Under the pieces are notes generated by a model that was not told the origin of the DNA, searched no databases, and saw only the letters and a list, made by a program, of their open reading frames with translations. Positions 35,036 to 43,090 of a stretch of DNA of 64,000 nt are shown here, piece after piece. Source of the DNA: Yimella sp. cx-51 (GTDB lineage Bacteria; Actinomycetota; Actinomycetes; Actinomycetales; Dermatophilaceae). Position 1 is the first letter of the stretch. Every line of letters starts with the position of its first letter. Made by a program: the position numbers and the translations under genes. Location of the stretch: assembly GCF_017654605.1 (NCBI RefSeq), contig NZ_CP072113.1:2790001-2854000 (forward strand), read 5' to 3'.

Positions 35036-35707
35036 TCAGCCGGCGCGCAGGCGATAGCCGGCGCCGCGGACGGTCTGCAGGTCGTCGCGTCCGAACGGCC
35101 GGTCGATCTTGCGGCGCACATGGCTGACGCCTTGGTCGACGACGTTGGATCGGCCGAGGTAGGCGAGGTCCCACACCCCGTCGAGCAAGAACTGACGGGT
35201 GAGCAGTCGTCCCGGGTGCCGCATGAACACCTCAAGCAGGGCGAACTCCCTCGGGGAGAGGTCGAGTTCGTGGGTGTCGCGCCACGCACGTCGCTCGTGT
35301 GGTTCGAGTCGGAGAGTGCCTACCTCGATCGACGGACCGAGCTGCGGTGTGGCGCGGCGTGCGATCGCGCGGAGCCGGGCATCGAACTCGCGGGCGCTCA
35401 CCGGGGAGCACATGATGTCGTCCGCACCGGCGTCCAGCACGCGTACGACATCGGTGTCGTCGGCGGATGCCGCGAGCATCACCACGGGGGTGCGTTCGGC
35501 ACCGCTGCCGATCTCGGCGATCGTCGCCAGATCGTCAAGGGCCGGACGGTCGCAGCAGATCACTACTGCGTCGACATTGCCAATTTCGCTGCGCCACAGG
35601 GCGATCGACGGGTCGCTGATGGTGTCGACCCGGTGACCGCGTGCTTCAAAGGACGCGTGCAGGCGGGGCCCGACGGAGCCGGACAGGTCGAGGATGAGCA
35701 GTTCCAT
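35036..35707 (-). CDS. OmpR-type response regulator with non-phosphorylatable receiver
   Basis: A 223-residue protein with an N-terminal receiver fold and a C-terminal OmpR winged helix (LDLSPREFALLEVFMRHPGR, then VWDLAYLGRSNVVDQGVSHV and TVRGAGYRLR). The receiver keeps the threonine-like position and LDAGADD, but the acidic pair is reduced (LILDLSG), the phospho-acceptor site reads VVICCDRP with Cys51 in place of Asp, and the switch lysine is serine (MCSPVS). It is therefore unlikely to be controlled by a kinase, and no kinase gene is adjacent. ATG 35707 was chosen over 35809. It is divergent from the Rpf-like gene, a possible target. Confidence 0.88.
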   Translation of the reverse strand: MELLILDLSGSVGPRLHASFEARGHRVDTISDPSIALWRSEIGNVDAVVICCDRPALDDLATIAEIGSGAERTPVVMLAASADDTDVVRVLDAGADDIMCSPVSAREFDARLRAIARRATPQLGPSIEVGTLRLEPHERRAWRDTHELDLSPREFALLEVFMRHPGRLLTRQFLLDGVWDLAYLGRSNVVDQGVSHVRRKIDRPFGRDDLQTVRGAGYRLRAG

Positions 35708-35859
35708 GGCCGCGACGGTAGGAAAACCCGCTGTCCGGTCACTGTGGGGTTCGTTGGCGCGCGGTGTCGGCGTCACCAGCTTGCCGTCACGGTTCCGACA
35801 TCTGCCCAAGTGCAGGCTCGTTGCTGTCCCCAGAACCTACGAGAGCAAGGACACCCACC

Positions 35860-36546
35860 ATGAAGCAAGCTTCGAAGCGAACCGCCACCTGGCGGCGTGC
35901 CGCGATCGGCGGCACCGTCGGACTCGCGCTGCTCGGCGTTGCAGGCGCCACGGCGCCGGCCCACGCAGCGACCGTTCCGGACGTGCTCGCGAAGATCCGT
36001 TACTGCGAGAGCGGCAACAACTACCAGGCGCAGAACCCGACCAGCTCAGCGTCCGGCGCCTACCAGTTCCTCACCAGCACCTGGCAGTCGCTGTCGGCGA
36101 GCGCCGGCTACTCCACCGCGGCGTCGGCACCGGCGTCGGTGCAGGATGCGGCCGCGATCGAGCTGTACAACGCTCAGGGCACGTGGCCGTGGGCCGCGTC
36201 GCAGTCGTGCTGGAGCGCGCTCGGCGCGGTGCCGACCACCTCGAGCACCGGCAGCTCAAGCACCGGCAGCACGAGCACCTCGACGTCGACCGGCACCTCC
36301 ACCGGCAGCACGGACACCTTGAGCACCTCGACCAGCACGAGCACCACGTCGGCCACCCGCATCGGTTCGTCCACCGAGCGCGGCACCACGCGTCCGCAGC
36401 CGCGTGGCACGCACACCGCGGTCACCGCCAAGAAGGCCAACCCGGCACCGAAGCTCGGCAACCGCGCCGACCACGACGGTGACGGCAAGCGGGACTGCGC
36501 CACCAAGAAGGCCGGCGTTCGGGCGCCCGCAAAAACCAGCGCCTGA
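35860..36546 (+). CDS. Rpf-like transglycosylase with Ser/Thr-rich linker
   Basis: A 228-residue secreted muralytic protein. After the signal peptide (residues 1-36, ending in APAHA) comes a resuscitation-promoting-factor-type domain (about 37-115): VPDVLAKIRYCESGNNYQAQ holds the catalytic glutamate in CESGNNY, then SGAYQFLTSTWQSL and the partner cysteine in AASQSCW. A linker of Ser/Thr/Gly repeats follows (about 120-165). The C-terminus is basic (NRADHDGDGKRDCATKKAG) and may bind wall polymers. It cleaves peptidoglycan during growth or revival from dormancy. The gene ends at a family A palindrome. Confidence 0.88.
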   Translation: MKQASKRTATWRRAAIGGTVGLALLGVAGATAPAHAATVPDVLAKIRYCESGNNYQAQNPTSSASGAYQFLTSTWQSLSASAGYSTAASAPASVQDAAAIELYNAQGTWPWAASQSCWSALGAVPTTSSTGSSSTGSTSTSTSTGTSTGSTDTLSTSTSTSTTSATRIGSSTERGTTRPQPRGTHTAVTAKKANPAPKLGNRADHDGDGKRDCATKKAGVRAPAKTSA

Positions 36547-36552
36547 CAACGA

Positions 36553-36611
36553 AATCCGCGTGAGTTTGTGGGGTTCAGGTGCAGTACGAACCCCACAAAC
36601 TCACGCGGATT
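36553..36611. terminator. 24-bp perfect palindrome between convergent genes (family A, copy 2)
   Basis: Arms 36553-36576 and 36588-36611 pair perfectly over 24 bases around an 11-base loop. The left arm has the same framework as the copy at 21011 (AATCxGCGTGAGxxxGTGGxxTTC), with the differing bases changed on both arms. It lies between the convergent Rpf-like and acyl-CoA synthetase genes and probably ends both transcripts. Confidence 0.85.
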
Positions 36612-36622
36612 CTGCGTGGTCG

Positions 36623-38389
36623 TCAGCCGGCGGTGCCCGCCACGATCGCGTCGGTGTAGCCGTCGTAGATCGGCACGTAACCCTCGTCCTTGGTGAGCAC
36701 GTACACTGCCTCGTCACCGTCGGCGAAGCCGAGGTTGCGCAACTCGACCTTGCGCGACTTGAAGGTCGAGGTGTGTTCGAGCTCGTTGACCAGTCGCACG
36801 AACAGAGGCCGCGCATAGGCCGGGAGCTGCGAGCGCACGTGCTCCGCGAGCTCTGCACCGTCGAAGGCTTCACCGTCGGGCAGCACGACCGCAGCCATAC
36901 CGGCCTTGCCGTCGCACCCCGGCACCTCCACGCCGTAGACCGTCGACTCGACCACCTGAGCAGACCCGGCAAGCGCCGCCTCCACCTCGGTGGTGGCGAC
37001 GTTCTCGCCCTTCCAGCGGAAGGTGTCGCCGAGCCGGTCGACGAACGCAACGTGCGTGAGCCCCTGATTGCGCACCAGATCACCGGTGTCGAACCAGCAG
37101 TCGCCGTCCTTGAAACCGTCACGCAGCAGCTTCTTCTCCGAAGCCTCGGCGTCGGTGTACCCGTCGAACGGCGCGCGGTCGGTCACCTTGCTGATCAGCA
37201 GGCCGACCTCGCCGGTCTTCACCTGGGTGAGACGACCCTTTTTGTCGCGCAACGCTTTTCCGGTCTCGGGGTCGTAGTCGACCACTTTGTACGGCAGCGG
37301 GCAGGTGCCAGCGGTCTGGTTGACGTTGAACGCGTTGATGAACGCGATATTGCACTCGGAGGCGCCGTAGAACTCCGCGATGCGCTCGATGCCGAAGCGC
37401 TGCTGGAAGTCGTCCCAGATGTCGGGACGAAGCCCGTTGCCGACGATGACCCGGATGGTGTTGTCACGGTCGTCCGGCTTGCCCGGCTGGGCGAGCAGGA
37501 AGCGGCAGAGCTCGCCGATGTAGACGAAAGCCGTCGCATCGTACGCGCGGCACTCGTCCCAGAACTTCGAGGCCGAGAACTTCGGCGACACCGCAAGCGC
37601 GGCACCGCCCGCCAGCACCGCGCCGAGACCGACCGTCACGGCGTTGTTGTGATAGAGCGGCAGGGCGCAGTAGAGCGTGTCGGTCGGACGCAGCCGCACA
37701 CCGAGCGCGCCGAGGCCGGAGTACGACTTCAGCCAGCGGAAGTGGGTCATCACCGACGCCTTGGGCAGCCCCGTGGTGCCGGAGGTGAAGATCAACAGTG
37801 CCCGGTCCTTGGCCTGCACCTTCGCGCACGATTCGGGGTCGTCGGTCGGACGCGCCTCGGCGAGCCCGGCCAGCTCGGAGTAGCGAATGACCTGCTGCTC
37901 CTGCGCGATCTCGCCGGCTGATGCGAAGTCGTCGTCCAGCTCGTCGGCCATGACGATCAATCGCGCGTCGAGGGTGCGCAGGCTGTGGGCCAGCACCTCG
38001 TGCCGCTGGTTGTAGTTGATCAGTCCGGCGACCGCGCCGAGCTTCACGACCGCCAGGATGACGAGGATGTTCTCGACGTCATTGGGCGAGTTCACGCCTA
38101 CCACGTCGCCCGGACCGACACCGCGCTCGCGGAACAGGTCGGCGTACTGATTGGCCAGTTCGTTCGCCTGCCGATACGTGAGTTCGCGGCCGGCACCCTT
38201 GAGGAAGGGGCGATCGGGATGGCGAGCGGCGGTCAGCTGGAACTGCTGGCCCATGGAAGCGTGGTGATCGGGCTTGCGCAGCAGCAGGCCAGGAGCCTCG
38301 CGCATCAGCATCGGCAGGTCAGGGGTGAAACCCATCAGTCCCTTGGCGACATCGGTCAGGCCGACGCGGCGGCGCGTGGTCGAACTCAC
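36623..38389 (-). CDS. Long-chain acyl-CoA synthetase (FadD6-like)
   Basis: A 588-residue AMP-forming acyl-CoA synthetase. The P-loop is LIFTSGTTGLPKASVMTHF, motif II is EFYGASECNIAF, the adenylate-binding site is DCWFDTGDLV, and the C-terminal FRWKGENVATTEVE holds the hinge and lysine region. The sequence resembles FadD6-type very-long-chain synthetases and FATP transporters. It activates long fatty acids for breakdown or lipid synthesis and may help their uptake. It is a single gene with a 200-base region upstream shared with the divergent ABC-F gene. Confidence 0.9.
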   Translation of the reverse strand: MSSTTRRRVGLTDVAKGLMGFTPDLPMLMREAPGLLLRKPDHHASMGQQFQLTAARHPDRPFLKGAGRELTYRQANELANQYADLFRERGVGPGDVVGVNSPNDVENILVILAVVKLGAVAGLINYNQRHEVLAHSLRTLDARLIVMADELDDDFASAGEIAQEQQVIRYSELAGLAEARPTDDPESCAKVQAKDRALLIFTSGTTGLPKASVMTHFRWLKSYSGLGALGVRLRPTDTLYCALPLYHNNAVTVGLGAVLAGGAALAVSPKFSASKFWDECRAYDATAFVYIGELCRFLLAQPGKPDDRDNTIRVIVGNGLRPDIWDDFQQRFGIERIAEFYGASECNIAFINAFNVNQTAGTCPLPYKVVDYDPETGKALRDKKGRLTQVKTGEVGLLISKVTDRAPFDGYTDAEASEKKLLRDGFKDGDCWFDTGDLVRNQGLTHVAFVDRLGDTFRWKGENVATTEVEAALAGSAQVVESTVYGVEVPGCDGKAGMAAVVLPDGEAFDGAELAEHVRSQLPAYARPLFVRLVNELEHTSTFKSRKVELRNLGFADGDEAVYVLTKDEGYVPIYDGYTDAIVAGTAG

Positions 38390-38589
38390 GGTTCCTCCTG
38401 GAGGGGCGCGGATTTCTCGACACTGTAACGAGGATCACTACCGGCGGGTAACCAACTGCCCGAACAATCCGGTTGCCCTTCGATCGCCGACTCTGCAAAC
38501 CTGTCCGCATCATGTGGATCTGACTCCGACCCCACCCGCGCCCGAGGCCAATCCCGGCGGGTTGCGCACACCCGAATCGGAGTCTCCCC

Positions 38590-40182
38590 ATGCCAGTTAC
38601 CCACCTCATCCTTGACGACATCGCCGTCACCTACGACGGACGCTGGGTGCTCGACGGCATCAGCCTCACCACCACGCCCGGTGCCCGGCTCGGCATCGTC
38701 GGCGAGAACGGCGCCGGGAAATCGACCCTTCTGCGGATCGCGGCAGGCGTCGAACTACCCGCCCGCGGTGCAGTGAGCCGTCCGGCCGACACCGGTTTCG
38801 TCTCCCAGGACGCCGGGTTGCAAGCGGACGCCACCATCGCGCAGGTATTGCGGGAGGCCCTCGCTCCCCTGCATGACGCGGTGGCCGAGATCGAAACTCT
38901 CGCAACGAATCTCGACGATGCTGATGCCTCGAACCGGTACGACGAGGTGCTGGCCTGGGCCACCCGTCACGAAGCCTGGACGGCGACCGCTCGGGCCGAA
39001 CAAGCCGCTGCTCGTCTCGGTCTCGAGCACCTCTCACCGGACACTCGGGTGGGCGAACTCTCGGGTGGCCAACGCAGTCGCTTGGCGCTGGCGGCACTGC
39101 TGGCCCGCCGTCCAGATTGCGTCCTGCTCGATGAGCCGACCAATCATCTGGACGACGACGTGCTCACCTTCCTGGAGCAGGAGTTGCGCGAGATGGCCGG
39201 CGTGGTCGTCGCGGCCAGCCATGACCGCAGCTTCCTGGAGAACGTCTGCACCACCGTCGTCGATCTCGATCGCACCCACTTCGGCACGGACGGCGTCGGC
39301 GGACGCACCTACTCCGGCAGCTATCGCAACTACCTCGCCAAAAAGGCGCAGGCTCGGCGGCGCTGGCAGGAAGATTTCGAGGCACAGCAGGAGGAGCTCA
39401 ACGAGCTTCGCAAGGCCGCGAAGACCACGAATCTCGATGTCGCACATGACCGCCCGCCTCGGGACGCCGACAAGTACATCTACGGGTTCAAGGGTGCGCG
39501 GGTGCAACAGACCGTCGCCCGGCGCCGTCGTAACGCCGAGCAACGCATCGAGGCGATCGAGCGCGAACTGATCAGCAAACCGCCGAAGCAGCTGAGCTTC
39601 CGCGGTTCGTTCGCTGCCGATGGAGCAGCTGCGGTCACAGCACGGGACGCCTCGGTGGCGGGGCGCTTTGAACTCCCCCGGCTGGACGTGCGCCCCGGCG
39701 AGCATTGGCTGATCACCGGCGCCAATGGTTCAGGCAAGTCGAGCCTGCTGGCTGCTCTGGCCGGTTCGCTCGCCGTCGAATCAGGAGAGTTGTACGTCCA
39801 CGCCTGCCGCATAGGGCTGCTGGATCAGCACGTCTATTTCTCCGACCCTGTGCGCACCCCGCTGGAGATCTACAGTGCAGCCGGATCGTCGGTGCCGCTC
39901 ATCGAACTCGGCCTCCTGCTCCCCCGCGACCTGCACCGGCCCGTGGGCGAGCTAAGCCTCGGCACGCAACAGCGACTGGCGTTGGCCATGCTCATGGCGC
40001 AGCGTCCCGACCTCGTCCTGCTCGACGAACCGACCAACCACCTGTCGCTGCGCCTGGTCGAGGAACTGGAGGACGCCATCCTCGACTCCCCGGCGACAGT
40101 GCTCGTCGCCAGTCACGACCGGTGGTTGCGATCGCGATGGACCGGCCCGACGCTGGACCTCGACCCGCCCGGCACCGGCTGA
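38590..40182 (+). CDS. ABC-F family ATPase
   Basis: A 530-residue soluble protein with two ATPase domains and no membrane helices. Domain 1 has GENGAGKST and LSGGQRSRLALA; domain 2 has GANGSGKSS and LSLGTQQRLALA. Both Walker B regions read LLDEPTNHL. The linker between them (about 240-330) is rich in charged residues (AKKAQARRRWQEDFEAQQEE) like the P-site tRNA interaction arm. ABC-F proteins act on the ribosome, either protecting it from antibiotics (macrolide/lincosamide type) or rescuing stalled translation. Which of these applies cannot be told from sequence. ATG 38590. Confidence 0.92.
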   Translation: MPVTHLILDDIAVTYDGRWVLDGISLTTTPGARLGIVGENGAGKSTLLRIAAGVELPARGAVSRPADTGFVSQDAGLQADATIAQVLREALAPLHDAVAEIETLATNLDDADASNRYDEVLAWATRHEAWTATARAEQAAARLGLEHLSPDTRVGELSGGQRSRLALAALLARRPDCVLLDEPTNHLDDDVLTFLEQELREMAGVVVAASHDRSFLENVCTTVVDLDRTHFGTDGVGGRTYSGSYRNYLAKKAQARRRWQEDFEAQQEELNELRKAAKTTNLDVAHDRPPRDADKYIYGFKGARVQQTVARRRRNAEQRIEAIERELISKPPKQLSFRGSFAADGAAAVTARDASVAGRFELPRLDVRPGEHWLITGANGSGKSSLLAALAGSLAVESGELYVHACRIGLLDQHVYFSDPVRTPLEIYSAAGSSVPLIELGLLLPRDLHRPVGELSLGTQQRLALAMLMAQRPDLVLLDEPTNHLSLRLVEELEDAILDSPATVLVASHDRWLRSRWTGPTLDLDPPGTG

Positions 40183-40249
40183 GCCGCTTTATCGCCGATC
40201 GAGCCCCTGCCGCTGTTGAGCCTGTCGCTCCGCTTGAGCCGCTCCCGCT

Positions 40250-40296
40250 GGTTGAGCCGACCCGGCTGAGGAACGAAGTCGGGTCGCGTCGAAACC
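40250..40296. repeat. GGTTGAGCC...GTCGAAACC repeat (family C, copy 1)
   Basis: A degenerate copy of a repeat that starts GGTTGAGCC and ends GTCGAAACC, with GAGGAACGAAGTCGGGTC inside. The related copy at 55825-55865 runs in the opposite direction. TTGAGCC also occurs twice more at 40216-40245. It lies between the ABC-F and DUF692 genes. Confidence 0.6.
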
Positions 40297-40380
40297 GATG
40301 CGACTGACGATCACGCCTCGCGATGGCGTCGTCAGCCTGGTTACGCTCGTGCGAGCAGCACGACAGGCCAGGAGCGAGCG

Positions 40381-41250
40381 ATGACCAGAGCGATGCCGAC
40401 CGGCACGGCGATTGCGTGGCGTCCGCCGATTGCTGAGTCGCTCGCAGAACTGCAGCGGCAAGGACGACTGCAGTTCACCGAGGTCGTTGCTGAAAACGTC
40501 CACCTCAACCACGTGCCGTCGGCGCTCGACGAACTCGCTGCGACCGGGGTGACAGTCGTGCCGCACGGGGTCAGCCTCGGGCTGGCCGATGCTTCCCGCC
40601 CCGACGCGGGCAGACTTGCCCACCTGGCCGAGCTCGCGACGCGGTTCGAGGCGCCGATTGTCAGCGAACATCTCGCCTTCGTGCGGGCCGCCAGCACTCC
40701 CGATTCCCTTCACGGCGATGTGCTCGAAGCGGGCCATCTCATGCCTCCGCCGCGCACCCGCGACATGCTCGCGGTGGCCGTCGAGAACATCCGCATCGCG
40801 CAGGAGCAACTGCCGGTGCCACTCGCGATCGAGAACATCGCTGCGCTGCTCTCCTGGCCCGAGGACGAACTCGACGAGCCCGACTTCCTGAGCGAGATCG
40901 TCCAGCGCACAGGCGTTTACATCGTGCTCGATGTCGCCAACCTGCATTCCAGCGCCACCGCGCGAGGTACCGATCCGGCCGCTGAACTCGCCCGCTTCCC
41001 GCTGGACCGAGTGGCGTACGTCCACGTAGCAGGTGGGATCGAGCGGAACGGTCTCTACATCGACACCCATGGCCACGGGGTGCCGGACGCCGTCACCGAT
41101 CTGCTGACCAGGTTCGTCGCACTGCGCGGCAGCGCCGACCTTCCCGGAGTGATGCTCGAACGCGACAGCGACATCACCGCCGAGGCGGTGCTCTCTGATC
41201 TCGATCGCATCGACCGGGCCGTGGCAGCGGGACGAGACCGTGTCCACTGA
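40381..41250 (+). CDS. DUF692 / MNIO-family multinuclear iron oxidase
   Basis: A 289-residue TIM-barrel enzyme of the DUF692 (MbnB-like, multinuclear non-heme iron-dependent oxidase) family. Known members modify cysteine- or aspartate-containing peptides. Candidate metal ligands are present in order: H62 (VVPHGVS), H97 (SEHLAF), E151 (AIENIAA), D184 with N187/H189 (VLDVANLHSSA), H215 (YVHVAGG), D228 and H230 (YIDTHGHG) and E260 (MLERDSD). The gene overlaps a partner gene (41240-41782), as is usual for these systems. No cysteine-rich precursor peptide is visible nearby, so the substrate is unknown. Confidence 0.85.
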   Translation: MTRAMPTGTAIAWRPPIAESLAELQRQGRLQFTEVVAENVHLNHVPSALDELAATGVTVVPHGVSLGLADASRPDAGRLAHLAELATRFEAPIVSEHLAFVRAASTPDSLHGDVLEAGHLMPPPRTRDMLAVAVENIRIAQEQLPVPLAIENIAALLSWPEDELDEPDFLSEIVQRTGVYIVLDVANLHSSATARGTDPAAELARFPLDRVAYVHVAGGIERNGLYIDTHGHGVPDAVTDLLTRFVALRGSADLPGVMLERDSDITAEAVLSDLDRIDRAVAAGRDRVH

Positions 41251-41782
41251 GTCGCGGGCTGACGCGCCTGGCATCGACCACGCCGAAGCGAGACATCCAG
41301 GCCGTGTCCGCGGGCCTATGGCCGACCCGGCTCCCAGCGACCAGGACGAGACCCCGTCCACGGAGCAGGCTCGCTCAACTCTGGCCGCGCGGATGAACGC
41401 GGTGGTCCACGGACTGCTCCGGGGCGAGGTTCCTCACGGCTTCGATGAGCTGCGGTCACGCGAGACGGCTCGCATCCTGGCGCTCAAACGGGTGGACGCG
41501 ATGGCGTACGTCCGGCCCGAGATTGCCTTGCTACCGCGCTGGCGTCCGCGGGCGGTCGACTTCGTGCTCGCCACGCCGAATGACCATTGCGCCCACTGGG
41601 ATTGGCAGATGTTCGTCGAATGGGTGCGAGACCATTCCGGCTCGAATGACACTGAATGGATCAGCATGATCGAGGTGTTCACCGGTCGCCGCCGACGTGC
41701 GGTTGTCCGTTTCGGAAACCGGCGGCACTACGTCCGACGGGTCAGACGCGGCGTGCGCTCAACTCCGGCTCTCCCGCTCTGA
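41240..41782 (+). CDS. MNIO partner protein (putative substrate recruiter)
   Basis: A 180-residue protein starting with GTG 41240, inside the last codons of the DUF692 gene; ATG 41318 is a possible later start. The core (STLAARMNAVVHGLLRGEVP, then GFDELRSRETARILALKRVD) resembles the partner segments found next to or fused to actinobacterial DUF692 enzymes, which recruit the precursor peptide in studied systems. The C-terminal tail is very basic (RRRRAVVRFGNRRHYVRRVR). It converges on, and overlaps by 24 bases, a small membrane-protein gene. Partner role is inferred from position and resemblance. Confidence 0.7.
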   Translation: MSTESRADAPGIDHAEARHPGRVRGPMADPAPSDQDETPSTEQARSTLAARMNAVVHGLLRGEVPHGFDELRSRETARILALKRVDAMAYVRPEIALLPRWRPRAVDFVLATPNDHCAHWDWQMFVEWVRDHSGSNDTEWISMIEVFTGRRRRAVVRFGNRRHYVRRVRRGVRSTPALPL

Positions 41783-42016
41783 ATCGGCGAGCTTTTCGAG
41801 CTTGCGGTACGGCCAGTAGGAGCCGGCCAAGAAGAGCGCGCCGAGCCCGAGCATGCCGAAGACGAACTTCGCCATGTGCGGGCTGTCGGTGTTGCCGATC
41901 GCCCACACCAGCCCGGCCAGGGCACCGGAGACCACGAAGAGCAGCCCGATCAGGGTGCAGCTGATCAGGGTGACGCGGGGAAACATTCCCTCGAACTTGA
42001 TGGGTGCGCTGGCCAT
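41759..42016 (-). CDS. Small two-helix membrane protein
   Basis: An 85-residue protein with two trans-membrane helices (VTLISCTLIGLLFVVSGALA and FVFGMLGLGALFLAGSYWPY) and a charged C-terminus. ATG 42016 follows GGGAAC at about 10 bases. It overlaps the 3' end of the MNIO partner gene in convergent orientation and lies 41 bases after the start side of the AlkA gene, with which it could be co-transcribed. No family is recognised and no function is assigned. Confidence 0.65.
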   Translation of the reverse strand: MASAPIKFEGMFPRVTLISCTLIGLLFVVSGALAGLVWAIGNTDSPHMAKFVFGMLGLGALFLAGSYWPYRKLEKLADSERESRS

Positions 42017-42057
42017 GCCCGACAGGTTCCCACAGCGGTCGGAGCCGCACCGAATCC

Positions 42058-42999
42058 TCAGCCTTGAGCCGCGACCCGCCACAGGTGCATCGCGGCGTAG
42101 GAACGGTAGGGCGACCAGCGCGACGCGTGCTCGGCCAGCGGGCGGTGCGCCTTCGCGGTGGGAATCGAGTCGTCGATGATTCCGAGCCTTCGCGCCCCGG
42201 CGACCAGTGCGACATCGCCGGTGAGCCAGGCGTCCGGATCGTGCAGGACGCGCATCGCGAGGTAGGCGGCGGTCCATTCGCCGATGCCAGGGCGGGCAAT
42301 GAGCGCGGCGCGCAGTTCGGACGCCTCCATGTCGGCGGCGACCCGCAGTGAGCCATCGGCGAGCACGGCTGCCGTGGAGACGAGGTCGCCGATCGACCGC
42401 CTGGGTAGACGCATCGGGCGGTTGGGGTCGAGTGGCTCCTGGCCGGGCGGCGGCACAGGCACGGATGCGGCGATGGACGCCGCCGAGGGAAACAGTCGGT
42501 CGACCCCGGAAACTTGTGTCGGGCAGGGAGTTCCGCAGAATTGGGCGAGCCGGCCAAGATGCGTCCGCGCGGCGGCGACGGAGATCTGTTGGCCGACGAG
42601 TGCGCGCACCACGAGTTCGTGGGGATCAAGGCCCCCCGGCACGCGAATGCCTGGATTTCGTGCCACGACGTCCGCAAGAGAAGGGTCATCGGCGAGCAGC
42701 GAATCAGCGGCCGCCGCGTCATGGTCGAGATCGAAGAGTGCGCTGACGAGCCGCACGGCGGGAGCGACATCGGCGGCCGCGGCGGCGTGCACCGTCACCG
42801 GCAAGACCTCCCCGTCATGGACGACGTCGATGAGCCCCGGGCCACCAGGCAGGGCGAGAGTGCGGACGTACCTGGAGGTGGCGTCGGAGCGCTCGACCAG
42901 TTCAACTCTGTCGACAGCGCGTGCCGCCAGGAATGCGAAAACGCCGTCCGCATCGTAGGGCTGCGGCACCGGCAGCTCGATCGTTTCGATGACCTCCAC
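42058..42999 (-). CDS. alkA: DNA-3-methyladenine glycosylase II (AlkA-like)
   Basis: A 313-residue base-excision repair glycosylase that removes alkylated purines. The N-terminal AlkA domain (IELPVPQPYDADGVFAFLAA onward) is followed by the helix-hairpin-helix domain (AALIARPGIGEWTAAYLAMR) and the catalytic aspartate in AWLTGDVAL. GTG 42999 is preferred, with AGGA upstream; the longer frame from 43158 overlaps the divergent polymerase gene. No Ada methyltransferase domain is fused, in contrast to some actinobacterial AlkA proteins. It is divergent from a LigD-type polymerase gene, so two DNA-repair genes share one promoter region. Confidence 0.88.
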   Translation of the reverse strand: MEVIETIELPVPQPYDADGVFAFLAARAVDRVELVERSDATSRYVRTLALPGGPGLIDVVHDGEVLPVTVHAAAAADVAPAVRLVSALFDLDHDAAAADSLLADDPSLADVVARNPGIRVPGGLDPHELVVRALVGQQISVAAARTHLGRLAQFCGTPCPTQVSGVDRLFPSAASIAASVPVPPPGQEPLDPNRPMRLPRRSIGDLVSTAAVLADGSLRVAADMEASELRAALIARPGIGEWTAAYLAMRVLHDPDAWLTGDVALVAGARRLGIIDDSIPTAKAHRPLAEHASRWSPYRSYAAMHLWRVAAQG

Positions 43000-43090
43000 G
43001 GCACAATCCTGACGCCGGTCGGTGCGTTCGCCCGCGTCGGCACCCGTGAACGTGGCAGCGTGGAGCCATGAACTCGAGCGGATCGCGCTG

